From positions 3,286,001 to 3,350,000 of the forward strand of contig OZ244212.1 of NCBI GenBank assembly GCA_965216695.1: a stretch of DNA of 64,000 bases, written 5' to 3'. Both the position numbers and the translations under genes were made by a program. This DNA comes from G965216695 sp965216695. Lineage in GTDB: Bacteria > Pseudomonadota > Gammaproteobacteria > Pseudomonadales > Azotimanducaceae. Under the pieces are notes generated by a model. The model saw only the letters and a program-made list of their open reading frames with translations. It was not told where the DNA came from and did not search any database. Each line of letters starts with the position of its first letter. Within the stretch, counting starts at the first letter, position 1. Of the stretch, positions 25,060-32,803 are shown one piece after another.

Positions 25060-25824
25060 ATGAAAAAGATTGCAAAACTTGCCGCGGGTGCGTTGCTCGT
25101 TGGCGTACCCGCTGGGGTGTGGGCGGATGATCACGACGAAGACGAACTGGAATGGGACGAGGCATTCGTCTTCTTCGAGTTGAATGACACGGATGGTGAT
25201 CTCGGCATTCATGCCAAGATCGACGGAGACGAGTGGAAACGCCTGCAGATCGAAAACGACGAAGAACGCAGAATTCTCGATATCCGTGTACGAGGAAACC
25301 TGCGCGAACAGGGGCTCACGGAGATTTTCTTCGAAAGTGCGGAGCCCACCTTCGACGAACTGGCGCCCGAGGAATTTTTCGCCCGTTTTCCGGAAGGTGA
25401 GTACGAGGTGGAAGGGCTCACGCTGGACGGTGAGGAGATTGAAAGTGACGCTGAACTTACCCACCTTCTGCCTGCGCCCCCGCAGCCATTGGTTAACGGG
25501 ATGCCGTTTGATACCGACTGCGACGATGATGTCACAACGGTAGTGAGCGGCGAGGCGCCCATCGTACTTTCGTGGGCCGCGGTAACAGAGTCTCACCCTA
25601 CGCTCGGGCGTACCGGCGAGAGCGTAACAGTCGAGAACTATGAGGTTGTGGTCGAAATTGACGACACGCCCTGGAAAGCGTCCGCTGTCCTGCCGCCCGA
25701 CACGCCCTCGTTCACGGTGCCTGCGGCGATTGTTGCGCTAAGCGACGAGATCAAGTATGAAATCCTCGTGCGTGAGTCGAGCTACAACCAGACGGCAACG
25801 GAAAGTTGCTTCGAGGTCGAGTGA
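25060..25824 (+). CDS. Secreted acidic protein of unknown function
   Basis: A 254-residue protein with a clear signal peptide (MKKIAKLAAGALLVGVPAGVWA). The mature part is very acidic from the start (DDHDEDELEWDEAF). The N-terminal half reads as a beta-rich domain containing LNDTDGDLGIHAKIDGDEW. The second half looks like an immunoglobulin/fibronectin-like domain (LSWAAVTESHP, VENYEVVVEI), with two cysteines (in DTDCDDD and SCFEVE) that could form a disulfide. I do not recognise a named family. GGAGA lies 10 nt before ATG 25060. The next gene starts 1 nt after the stop, so the two form an operon. Confidence 0.75.
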   Translation: MKKIAKLAAGALLVGVPAGVWADDHDEDELEWDEAFVFFELNDTDGDLGIHAKIDGDEWKRLQIENDEERRILDIRVRGNLREQGLTEIFFESAEPTFDELAPEEFFARFPEGEYEVEGLTLDGEEIESDAELTHLLPAPPQPLVNGMPFDTDCDDDVTTVVSGEAPIVLSWAAVTESHPTLGRTGESVTVENYEVVVEIDDTPWKASAVLPPDTPSFTVPAAIVALSDEIKYEILVRESSYNQTATESCFEVE

Positions 25825-25825
25825 G

Positions 25826-26521
25826 ATGACGGTACTGTCGGTTGGCCGCGGGCAACGATTGCGCAACGCTCGACAGCGACTCAAATCGTCATTGCGGTCG
25901 CGACTGGGCGGCCTGGCAACCCTGGCGTGGTTCTGCGCCTGGGTTGCACTCTTTCTGCATGCCGGCGGCGCGGCGGAAGCGCGATGGCCTTTGGTGTGGC
26001 CTGAAGTTGAGCGGGCGCACACGTTGTCGGCGTCCCGCGCACCGCACCTGCCCCCGGCATCGGTTGTATCGCGCCGATTAGAATCTCCGGGAGAAGCGCC
26101 CATAGCGACACACGCCGCGGCCGGGGTGCCGGGGGCCGAGATGCGTCGCGAAGTAGATCGTGAAAGCAAGTCCGGGTCGGTAACACACGAATCAGTTGCT
26201 GAGCGGGAACGCTCCGTGGAACACGCGGCGCGGTGCCGTTGCGACTCTGCAGTGCCTCTGCTGGCGGCGGCGCTATTTGACGTTGATGCGAACGTGCGCG
26301 AGTTGAGTGTGCTTGCGCTGGGCGGAGTCGGGACGTCGTTTGCTTGGGGAGCGCTCGCGCCTGCGGTTAGCGATCCGAGCAAGAATGTCCGGCTGGCGCT
26401 ACTGGATACCCTTCAGGACAGTGACACGGCACCTTTGGGCTTACTGCACCAGCTGTTGCTCGACGACAGTGCTGACGTGCGCGAAGCCGCGCTGGCGCAG
26501 CTCACGCGTGCGTCCGGGTGA
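25826..26521 (+). CDS. Membrane-anchored HEAT-repeat protein
   Basis: A 231-residue protein. A basic N-terminus is followed by one membrane segment (about residues 28-47, GLATLAWFCAWVALFLHAGG), a low-complexity Ala/Glu/Arg linker, and then HEAT-like repeats. These include AVPLLAAALFDVDANVRELSVLALGG, given here as separate motifs AVPLLAAALF and DANVRELSV, and later PSKNVRLALLDTL and SADVREAALAQL. HEAT repeats usually mediate protein-protein contacts. Its ATG lies 1 nt after the stop of the acidic secreted protein, so the two probably act together at the cell envelope. Function unknown. Confidence 0.72.
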   Translation: MTVLSVGRGQRLRNARQRLKSSLRSRLGGLATLAWFCAWVALFLHAGGAAEARWPLVWPEVERAHTLSASRAPHLPPASVVSRRLESPGEAPIATHAAAGVPGAEMRREVDRESKSGSVTHESVAERERSVEHAARCRCDSAVPLLAAALFDVDANVRELSVLALGGVGTSFAWGALAPAVSDPSKNVRLALLDTLQDSDTAPLGLLHQLLLDDSADVREAALAQLTRASG

Positions 26522-26558
26522 CGCGGCGCGTGAGGCGCGGGAACGAACTGGGAACGGT

Positions 26559-27836
26559 TCAGTCGTTTGCCAGAATGCGTTTAGAGATGGCCTGGGCCAT
26601 TGCTTCGTATCCGGCATCGTTCGGATGCAACCCGTCTGCGCTCAGGTCGGCGTGCATGAAGGCAGGGTTGTCCGGATCGCGGATTACCGCATCGAAATCC
26701 ACGACGTCGTCGAACGCCCCGCTGGTGCGTATCCACGCATTCAGGACCTGCCGCTTGGCCTCGCCGATCGGTTGGTTGTAGTCGGGCAGGAAGAAGCCTG
26801 CTGACGGGGTTAGCGTTGCGCCTACGATCTTCAGACCGGCGGCGTGTGCCTGCGCGATTACGTCCTGATACGCGGCGATTATGTCGTCGGTGGTAACGGT
26901 CGGTAGAAACGGCAACAGTCCCTGCAGACCAATGTCGTTGATTCCGGCGAGCAGCAGCACGTGTGTAATGCCAGATTGCTCGACGACATCGCGCTGGAAG
27001 CGGTTAACGACGCTGTCACCGATAAGCGGAAGCACCATCTGATTGCCGGAGATGCCCACGTTCAGAATCGCGGTGCGCCGCCCGCCGCGACGCCCGTCGG
27101 GTCCGTTACCTTGCAGCAGCCGCTCGGCCAGCTGGTCTGGGTAACGGTTGTTTGCGCCGGCCGTGGATTGGTCGCCATCGGTGATCGAATCGCCGAGCAG
27201 GGCCAAAACGCGCGTTGTCTTGCGCGCAAGTACGTCGACCGCACTGATGTAGTACCAGGCCGTAACAGTGTCGGTCCATGCCGGGTCGGCGGCAGCCGAT
27301 TGATTGCCCGCCAGCAGATAGTTCGTCTGCAAGCCGCGCACGTGGTGCGTGACCGGTGAACCCGGGTCCGCGGCGCCTGGCGGAAGATACAGACTGATGG
27401 CCAGTTGCGTCAGGTCGCCGGTTGAGAGATCTACGGGATCGCTCCAGCGGCGTTCGCCGGGTGCAAGCGTAACGGCGGGGTTGCCGTCGAACGTCAGCGT
27501 GCGCAGGGTGTTTGAATCGATCCTCGTGAGGCCGTCGCTGACCGCGACGGTTGCGCCGCCAATGTCGAGCTCTGCGCTGCCATAGAAGTTGGAAACGCGT
27601 ACGCGTACCGCCCGTCCGCCCACACTCAGCCGCACGATCTGGCGGATCGTCTGACCGTCGATGGGTGTCAGGGGGGCATCGAAGATCGCAGGCACGGAAT
27701 TGGCGGTAGCCCACGAGCCGACCCACGCTGTTTCCGCGCGACTGTTTTTGGCGGTGGCGTGGGTGGAAAATAGAACCGTTCCGATCAACGCAATCAGGGC
27801 TGCCGTGGGTGCGCCACGCGTCAGGATTCCGCGCAT
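26559..27836 (-). CDS. Secreted SGNH/GDSL hydrolase
   Basis: A 425-residue exported esterase/lipase-like enzyme. A signal peptide (ALIALIGTVLFSTHATA) precedes the domain. Block I is LLGDSITDGDQS with the nucleophile Ser, a glycine-containing GISGNQM and LLAGINDIG follow as blocks II and III, and the catalytic Asp-x-x-His lies in DGLHPNDAG near the C-terminus. The N-terminal 180 residues form an additional beta domain (AETAWVGSWATANS, GGRAVRVRVSNFYG) seen in related secreted SGNH proteins. Substrates could be plant or microbial esters. It stands alone and is convergent with the HEAT-repeat gene. Confidence 0.87.
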   Translation of the reverse strand: MRGILTRGAPTAALIALIGTVLFSTHATAKNSRAETAWVGSWATANSVPAIFDAPLTPIDGQTIRQIVRLSVGGRAVRVRVSNFYGSAELDIGGATVAVSDGLTRIDSNTLRTLTFDGNPAVTLAPGERRWSDPVDLSTGDLTQLAISLYLPPGAADPGSPVTHHVRGLQTNYLLAGNQSAAADPAWTDTVTAWYYISAVDVLARKTTRVLALLGDSITDGDQSTAGANNRYPDQLAERLLQGNGPDGRRGGRRTAILNVGISGNQMVLPLIGDSVVNRFQRDVVEQSGITHVLLLAGINDIGLQGLLPFLPTVTTDDIIAAYQDVIAQAHAAGLKIVGATLTPSAGFFLPDYNQPIGEAKRQVLNAWIRTSGAFDDVVDFDAVIRDPDNPAFMHADLSADGLHPNDAGYEAMAQAISKRILAND

Positions 27837-27956
27837 TTCAATTCCCCCTCTCTACTCACCTATTAACGCAAATATGTAAATTTTCTTTCTATTAGCATAG
27901 CGTATCGGACGGTGCGCGCAACCGCCCGATGCAACGTTGGACCTCAGAGTTAGACC

Positions 27957-28550
27957 TCAGACGGAATGCCTGGGCGGCAATCCGCGCTTTTCACGCTCCT
28001 TGTTCATGCGCTCGATGTCCGACGAGAGCATGGGCCCGAGTTCCTCGTCACTGATCGTGCCTGCCCGGTGGCGGGCGGATTTGTCGGCGTCGAATGTGAT
28101 CCACTTTTCCGGCACCACTTCAATGATCGTGCGCAGCGGCGAGTCGAGCAGGTCGAAAAACGCATCCTCCGCCGCCTTATCGTCCGGATTGCCCTTCTTG
28201 GCGAGTGCGCGGTAAAACCATCCTTTGGTGTCGTCGTCGTCGTGAAAGATTGCGCGGCCTTTGACCGTGATCGCACCCTTGGGGCAGGTTTCATCGTCGC
28301 TGGTGCGGCCGCTGACGGTCACGGACACTCGTGGATCGCGACGGATCGCTGCAGCCCGGTGCCGGTGCGATGCGAAGGTGATCCATATCCGTTCGTCGCG
28401 CCATACGTATGCGTGTACGACGCCGACCGGCCAGCCGTCCTTGGTGCCCCACATCAGCACGCATTCCGGTGCCTTGGTGAGCATCTCGTCGATCTGCTCT
28501 TTGCTATGCGGGTAGATGGATACAATTTCATGATCGGGCGTTTTGGCCAT
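27957..28550 (-). CDS. PPOX-type (pyridoxamine 5'-phosphate oxidase fold) flavin-binding protein
   Basis: A 197-residue split-barrel flavoprotein. The pattern VLMWGTKDGWPVGVVHAYVW, here as VLMWGTKDG and VGVVHAYVW, then HRHRAAAIRRDPRVSVTVSG fits PPOX-family proteins that bind FMN or F420. It has no signal peptide. I chose ATG 28550 because AAGGAG lies 7 nt upstream. The longer frame from 28574 overlaps the promoter of the divergent LLM-class oxidoreductase. Divergence from an F420/FMN-type oxidoreductase may indicate shared cofactor use, but the reaction is unknown. Confidence 0.8.
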   Translation of the reverse strand: MAKTPDHEIVSIYPHSKEQIDEMLTKAPECVLMWGTKDGWPVGVVHAYVWRDERIWITFASHRHRAAAIRRDPRVSVTVSGRTSDDETCPKGAITVKGRAIFHDDDDTKGWFYRALAKKGNPDDKAAEDAFFDLLDSPLRTIIEVVPEKWITFDADKSARHRAGTISDEELGPMLSSDIERMNKEREKRGLPPRHSV

Positions 28551-28642
28551 GGAAGAACTCCTTGCGTGAGGCACCGCTGTTGTCGTGGTGCGAGGTGACT
28601 GGCAAAGCTAAAGTGTGTGACCTGGCAAAGGGGGACGCAAGT

Positions 28643-29503
28643 ATGCAACTCGGGGTCTTTTCAACGTTCATGTCGCCGCTCGGCACGCCGGAGATGATCG
28701 CGGATTTCGGTCGGCGCGCCGAGGAGGCCGGGCTGGATTCGATATGGGTGGGCGAGCACGTGGTGCTCTTCGACGAAATGGAGTTTCCGTACCCGGGCTC
28801 CAGGGATGGCAGGATTCCGGTGCCTGAGGGCGGTGGACTGCTGGATTCGGTAGCCACGTTCGGTTTCCTGGCGTCGGCAACGAAGCGGATCCGGCTCGGT
28901 ACCGGGATCTGTCTGGTCCCTCAGCGCAATCCGATTTACACGGCCAAGGAATTTGCGACCCTCGACTGGCTCTCCAACGGACGCATCGATTTCGGCATTG
29001 GCGTCGGCTGGTGTAAGGAAGAGGTGCTGGCGTGCGGATACGACTGGGACGACCGGGGCGCGCGTTGCGACGAGTTCCTGCAGGTGATGCGCAGGTTGTG
29101 GACCGAGCCTGTCGCTTCTTTTGATGGGGAACATGTTCAGCTTCCGGAATGCCGCATGGACCCGAAGCCGGTGCAATCGCCATTGCCGATCATCGTGGGC
29201 GGACACAGCGCGCGGGCGTTTCGGCGCGCGGCCGAATTCGGCGACGGTTGGTATGGATTCGGCCTGGATCCAAAGATGACCGCGACGGCGCTCGAAGGGC
29301 TCGACGCTGCGCTCGCGGCCGCGGGGCGGGGCCGAGACGGTTTTCAGGTTGTGCTGACCCCGGCTGCGGAAGACACCGACGCGCTCAAAGCGTACGCGGA
29401 CCTGGGTGTCGACAGGGTTGTGCTGCACCTTGGGTCGCAGAAACCGGAACGGATATCGGCCCGACTCGGCGCGTTGGAACGCCTCGTTACGTTGGTTGCG
29501 TAA
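28643..29503 (+). CDS. LLM-class (luciferase-like, F420/FMN-dependent) oxidoreductase
   Basis: A 286-residue TIM-barrel protein of the luciferase-like monooxygenase superfamily. Family marks are LGVFSTFMSPLG, ADFGRRAEEAGLDSIWVGEH, RIRLGTGICLVPQRNP, DFGIGVGWCKEE and PLPIIVGGHS. Such enzymes transfer hydride from F420H2 or FMNH2, or act as two-component monooxygenases. The substrate is unknown. ATG 28643 is preceded by GGGGACGC. The upstream part of the open frame (from 28562) lacks family similarity. A SnoaL-like gene follows 13 nt after the stop. Confidence 0.88.
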   Translation: MQLGVFSTFMSPLGTPEMIADFGRRAEEAGLDSIWVGEHVVLFDEMEFPYPGSRDGRIPVPEGGGLLDSVATFGFLASATKRIRLGTGICLVPQRNPIYTAKEFATLDWLSNGRIDFGIGVGWCKEEVLACGYDWDDRGARCDEFLQVMRRLWTEPVASFDGEHVQLPECRMDPKPVQSPLPIIVGGHSARAFRRAAEFGDGWYGFGLDPKMTATALEGLDAALAAAGRGRDGFQVVLTPAAEDTDALKAYADLGVDRVVLHLGSQKPERISARLGALERLVTLVA

Positions 29504-29516
29504 GGGTCCGTTGCCG

Positions 29517-29894
29517 GTGATCGACACCCAGAACGCGCTGTTCGCGAACGAAGCCTTCTACCTCGCGTTCACGGAACGCGACATCGACGCGATGGATGGC
29601 TTATGGGCACAGCATGCGCCTGTAGTCTGTGTACATCCGGGGTGGCCGGCGTTGAACGATCGTGCGTCAGTAATGCAAAGTTGGCGCCGCATTCTTACCA
29701 ATCCGGCGCAACCGGGAATGGATTTCCTAGAGCCGCAGTGCCACGCGTATCCGGGCATCGTCCTGGTGACCTGCTACGAACAGCTTCCGGGCGGCACGTG
29801 CGTTGCTACGAATGGGTTTGTCGACGAACGCGGCGCCGTGCGCATGGTGCTGCACCACGCGAGCGCCTGTGCTGCGGTACCCGGGTCTGACTGA
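29517..29894 (+). CDS. SnoaL/NTF2-like protein
   Basis: A 125-residue NTF2-fold protein related to SnoaL_3/DUF4440 proteins. The pattern ANEAFYLAFTERDIDAMDGLW, here ANEAFYLAF and DIDAMDGLW, followed by VCVHPGWPAL and a central W-R-x-I segment is typical. Such small cone-shaped domains act as isomerases, cyclases or unknown ligand binders. There is no ATG near the N-terminus. GTG 29517 gives the family-like start IDTQNALFA. It follows the LLM-class gene by 13 nt and probably forms an operon with it. Confidence 0.78.
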   Translation: MIDTQNALFANEAFYLAFTERDIDAMDGLWAQHAPVVCVHPGWPALNDRASVMQSWRRILTNPAQPGMDFLEPQCHAYPGIVLVTCYEQLPGGTCVATNGFVDERGAVRMVLHHASACAAVPGSD

Positions 29895-29919
29895 GGGATG
29901 CTAAACGGGACGCGGCGAT

Positions 29920-30405
29920 TCAGCGCAGCGCCAGTTCCGCTTCCACTTCCACCGGCATGTTGAACGGTAGCGAACCCATCCCTACCGCCGATCGGACGGG
30001 CGTTCCGCGTTCGGGTCCGAACAGCTCCAGAATGGTCAGCGAAAAACCGTTGATGACTTCTACGTGGCGGGTGAATCCGGGCGCTGCGTTGACCATGCCA
30101 AGCACCTTCACCCAACTCCCAATCTCGTCCAGCGTGCCGAGTTCGCGTTGCAGCGTGCCAAGCATGGAGTACGCGACCAGCCGCGCGGCGTCTGCGCCCT
30201 GTTCTACCGTCAGATCGCTGCCCACCTGGCCCAGGTGGGGCGTTAGCTTGCCGTCACTGGTTTGCGGTCCGTGCCCGGCGAGTAGTACACGCTTGCCGAG
30301 AATCCGGATCGTTGCAAACGGCAGCGTTACACCGTCCGGCGCTGCCACCGGTGGTGGCAGAGTGATACCAAGTTGTTCGATTCGGGCGTCAACGGAATCC
30401 CCCAT
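29920..30405 (-). CDS. RidA-family protein
   Basis: A 161-residue member of the RidA/YjgF superfamily (trimeric enamine/imine deaminase fold), of the longer subfamily with GHGPQTSDGKL, LGQVGSDLT, MLGTLQRELGTL, VLGMVNAAPGFTRH and RSAVGMGSLPFNMPVEVEAE. Members hydrolyse reactive enamines or have unknown roles. I chose ATG 30405, preceded by GGAGGATC. The window contains a clear paralogue at 47987-48466, with which it shares most of these motifs. It is convergent with the SnoaL-like gene. Confidence 0.88.
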   Translation of the reverse strand: MGDSVDARIEQLGITLPPPVAAPDGVTLPFATIRILGKRVLLAGHGPQTSDGKLTPHLGQVGSDLTVEQGADAARLVAYSMLGTLQRELGTLDEIGSWVKVLGMVNAAPGFTRHVEVINGFSLTILELFGPERGTPVRSAVGMGSLPFNMPVEVEAELALR

Positions 30406-30556
30406 TGGATCCTCCTGCTGGTCGATGATCGGCCCGGCGTGTTGCGGGCGTGGAAAACGGGTCGGTTCGTGCGGCGAAATAGTAGCAGGTTCGGACATAT
30501 GGGCACGTAAGTGCGTGTCGCAACCGGGCGGCCATAGGATTACCATTCCGACTCGT

Positions 30557-30632
30557 GCGGGAGTAACTCAGTTGGTAGAGTCCCTGCTTCCCAAGCAGGT
30601 TGTCGCGAGTTCGAGTCTCGTCTCCCGCTCCA
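30557..30632 (+). tRNA. tRNA-Gly (anticodon CCC)
   Basis: A complete 76-nt cloverleaf. The acceptor stem GCGGGAG pairs with CTCCCGC (30622-30628), the D-arm contains AGTTGGTAGAG, the anticodon stem CCTGC/GCAGG encloses the loop TTCCCAA with anticodon CCC, the T-loop is TTCGAGT, and CCA is encoded. The overall sequence is close to gammaproteobacterial tRNA-Gly genes. Confidence 0.95.
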
Positions 30633-30658
30633 TTCGACACTAAACGGAGCCAAGTCGC

Positions 30659-30919
30659 TTGCAAGAGGAAAGTCAGGAAGAACACGACGAAATTAGGTGC
30701 GAAAGCGCGCTGCAGACGATTGAGGACGTGCTGTTCCGCTTCGACGAAACGAGTGGCGGGACGTACTCCATTTACGATCTGCTGAGTTTCCTCGTTGAAG
30801 ACCTCGTAAAGGAGGGCTGTTGCGCGGCGTGCATCCGCGAGGCCGTGCAGGCTGCGTTCGAGCAAGCGGGGGCCAACGCTTCGGAACACACTCAGGACGG
30901 CGACGCGGTCGTTCACTGA
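30659..30919 (+). CDS. Small acidic protein, hypothetical
   Basis: An 86-residue open frame 26 nt downstream of tRNA-Gly on the same strand. It begins with TTG 30659 (GGAG 10 nt upstream); no ATG is available. The product is acidic and helical (QTIEDVLFRFDE, IYDLLSFLVEDLV) and has a cysteine pair in EGCCAACIREAV. The regular helical periodicity and the tRNA-linked position make it more convincing than a random frame, but I recognise no family. A non-coding tRNA trailer is the alternative. Confidence 0.45.
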   Translation: MQEESQEEHDEIRCESALQTIEDVLFRFDETSGGTYSIYDLLSFLVEDLVKEGCCAACIREAVQAAFEQAGANASEHTQDGDAVVH

Positions 30920-30982
30920 TTGTCTGTGGTGCTGGCATTCAGTTGGCGGCGGTCAGGCCATCAGTAACCAGACAAACCCGGC

Positions 30983-31660
30983 CTAGCGACGGTCTTCGGC
31001 GCCTCGGGTGGCCCGGGTGAACGGCACGAAGCGCACGGGGAGCACCCGCCGGGTGCTGTGATCCCCGTTGGACGAACGCGTCAGCACGGTCAGCCACTGA
31101 CCGCTCACGGACGCCAGCGGGACGACGATCCGTCCACCGGGGGCGGTCTGCTCGATCAACGGCGGTGGAATCTCGGGTGCGACTGCGGCGATGGTGATTC
31201 CGTGAAACGGGGCAGCCTCCGGCCAGCCGCCCCAGCCGTCGCCGGTGCGCACGTGCACCTGCGGGTAGTTCAGCCGCCGCAGCCGCGCCGCCGCGGCGTC
31301 GGCCAGAGCCGGTACGATCTCGATCGAATACACCGTTGCGCCCAGCTCGGCGAGAACGGCGGCCTGATAACCCGATCCGGTACCTATATCGAGGATCCGC
31401 GCACCCGGGGACACATCGAGCAGTTCGGTCATCAGCGCCACGATGAACGGCTGCGAGATCGTCTGACCGCAGCCGATCCCGAGCGGCCGGTTATCCCACG
31501 CGAGCGCCGTTCGCTCCCCGGGTACGAATTGGTCCCGCGGGACGCGCGCGATCGCGTCGAGTACCGGCTGGGAGATCGTGGTGACGCCCGTTACTTCCCG
31601 TGAATCGTACGTGTCGCGCTCGATCGCGGCGATCATGTCCGCCACGTTCGACCCGGTCAT
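30983..31660 (-). CDS. pcm: Protein-L-isoaspartate O-methyltransferase
   Basis: A 225-residue cytoplasmic repair enzyme that methylates L-isoaspartyl residues in damaged proteins using S-adenosylmethionine. Visible motifs are VPRDQFVP, the GCGQTISQPFIVALMTELL region (here GCGQTISQP), motif I ILDIGTGSGYQAAVLAEL (here DIGTGSGYQ) and the late VVPLASV. I chose ATG 31660, which lies after the upstream hydrolase stop. ATG 31693 would overlap the hydrolase gene by 14 nt. It is the last gene after the alpha/beta hydrolase on the minus strand. Confidence 0.9.
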   Translation of the reverse strand: MTGSNVADMIAAIERDTYDSREVTGVTTISQPVLDAIARVPRDQFVPGERTALAWDNRPLGIGCGQTISQPFIVALMTELLDVSPGARILDIGTGSGYQAAVLAELGATVYSIEIVPALADAAAARLRRLNYPQVHVRTGDGWGGWPEAAPFHGITIAAVAPEIPPPLIEQTAPGGRIVVPLASVSGQWLTVLTRSSNGDHSTRRVLPVRFVPFTRATRGAEDRR

Positions 31661-31679
31661 GGCCGGTCGATCTTGTGCA

Positions 31680-32795
31680 TCAGGTACGGGCATCCAGCCA
31701 ACCGGCGATGCGGTCCGCCACATCGGTGCGAGCGTCTTCCGGATCGGTGAGGTAATGGTCGCCTGGAATCAGCTGCAGGGTTTTGTCGGTCGACGCGAGG
31801 GCGTCGTGAATCGTGTGTGCGTCACTCGGAAAAACGCCGGTATCGGCGGTGGATTGAATCACGAGTGCGGGGACGTGAATGCGTTCCAGGTGCGGCACGC
31901 CGCGGCACTGCGAGTGTTCGAGGCTCCACATGGAGAGCCATGTGCGACAGGTATTGGTGAGGCCGATGCCGCGCGGGGAGTAGTTGGCGGTGTGCGGGTC
32001 GCCGGCGTAGCAGACGCCTACGGGCCGCTCGGATGGGTCAATGGTGCCGTCTAGCAGCCGTAGATCCGCCCAGGTACGGTACATGTTGAAGGCGCGGTCC
32101 ACGCGGCCTAGATCGGTGACCCGCTTCAGCTCGGCGATACACCATTGGGAGATACGATCATTTCGGGCGCGCTGAGCGGCGCGGTATCGTGCAACAAACT
32201 GCTCGGAATAGGGCGGCCCGTGGTCGGCATTGAACATATTCAAGGATTCGTCCACCGACATCGGGTCGCGTTCGTCGGTAACGGCCGGGTCGAACCAATC
32301 GGTCAGCACCTCCGGGCGACCCGGATGGGCGTTCAATGAGATATACAGGTCGCACGCACTGAGATTCTGCACGGCGTCGGGCAGTCGGAGACCGTACGTA
32401 GGCGGAATGTGCGGCTCGGCAGCCTGCGACTGGTACGCGCCCATCAAGGATCCGCCGCCGGAATTGCCGAGCAGTACCACGCGCTCGACCCCGGCCTCTT
32501 CCCGCAGCCAGCGAACGCCCGCGCCGATATCGATCAACGCATGCTCCAGAATGAAAAATGCCTCGTTGCCGCGAAAGCGCGTGTTCCACCCTAGGAACCC
32601 GTAGCCGCGCTCGGCCATCCTTTCACCCAGATAGTGTTCGCTGAAGTCCACGTTGTAATGAGTGGCAATGAACGCGGTCGTTGGGCGTGCGCTCTTCGGA
32701 CGGTAGTACAACCCCTGGCAGGGCATAAAGCCGGCGCCGTTGCGTTGACTGGTGGCAGACGTGAGGGATACGAAGTCGCGTTGCCATGAACTCAT
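31680..32795 (-). CDS. Alpha/beta hydrolase
   Basis: A 371-residue alpha/beta-hydrolase-fold protein. The nucleophile elbow is LGNSGGGS (GxSxG), after an HG-less strand AFIATHYNVDFSEHY. The acid and His lie near the C-terminus in STADTGVFPSDAH and PGDHYLTDPED. There is no signal peptide. It is probably a carboxylester hydrolase of unknown substrate. ATG 32795 lies 8 nt downstream of the RND transporter stop on the same strand, so it could be co-transcribed with the pump. It ends 20 nt before pcm. Confidence 0.82.
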   Translation of the reverse strand: MSSWQRDFVSLTSATSQRNGAGFMPCQGLYYRPKSARPTTAFIATHYNVDFSEHYLGERMAERGYGFLGWNTRFRGNEAFFILEHALIDIGAGVRWLREEAGVERVVLLGNSGGGSLMGAYQSQAAEPHIPPTYGLRLPDAVQNLSACDLYISLNAHPGRPEVLTDWFDPAVTDERDPMSVDESLNMFNADHGPPYSEQFVARYRAAQRARNDRISQWCIAELKRVTDLGRVDRAFNMYRTWADLRLLDGTIDPSERPVGVCYAGDPHTANYSPRGIGLTNTCRTWLSMWSLEHSQCRGVPHLERIHVPALVIQSTADTGVFPSDAHTIHDALASTDKTLQLIPGDHYLTDPEDARTDVADRIAGWLDART

Positions 32796-32803
32796 ACGTG
32801 CGG

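Noticed and set aside
24691..25596. Minus-strand 301-codon frame
   Set aside because: It overlaps the secreted acidic protein gene, which has a signal peptide and Shine-Dalgarno. The frame has none.
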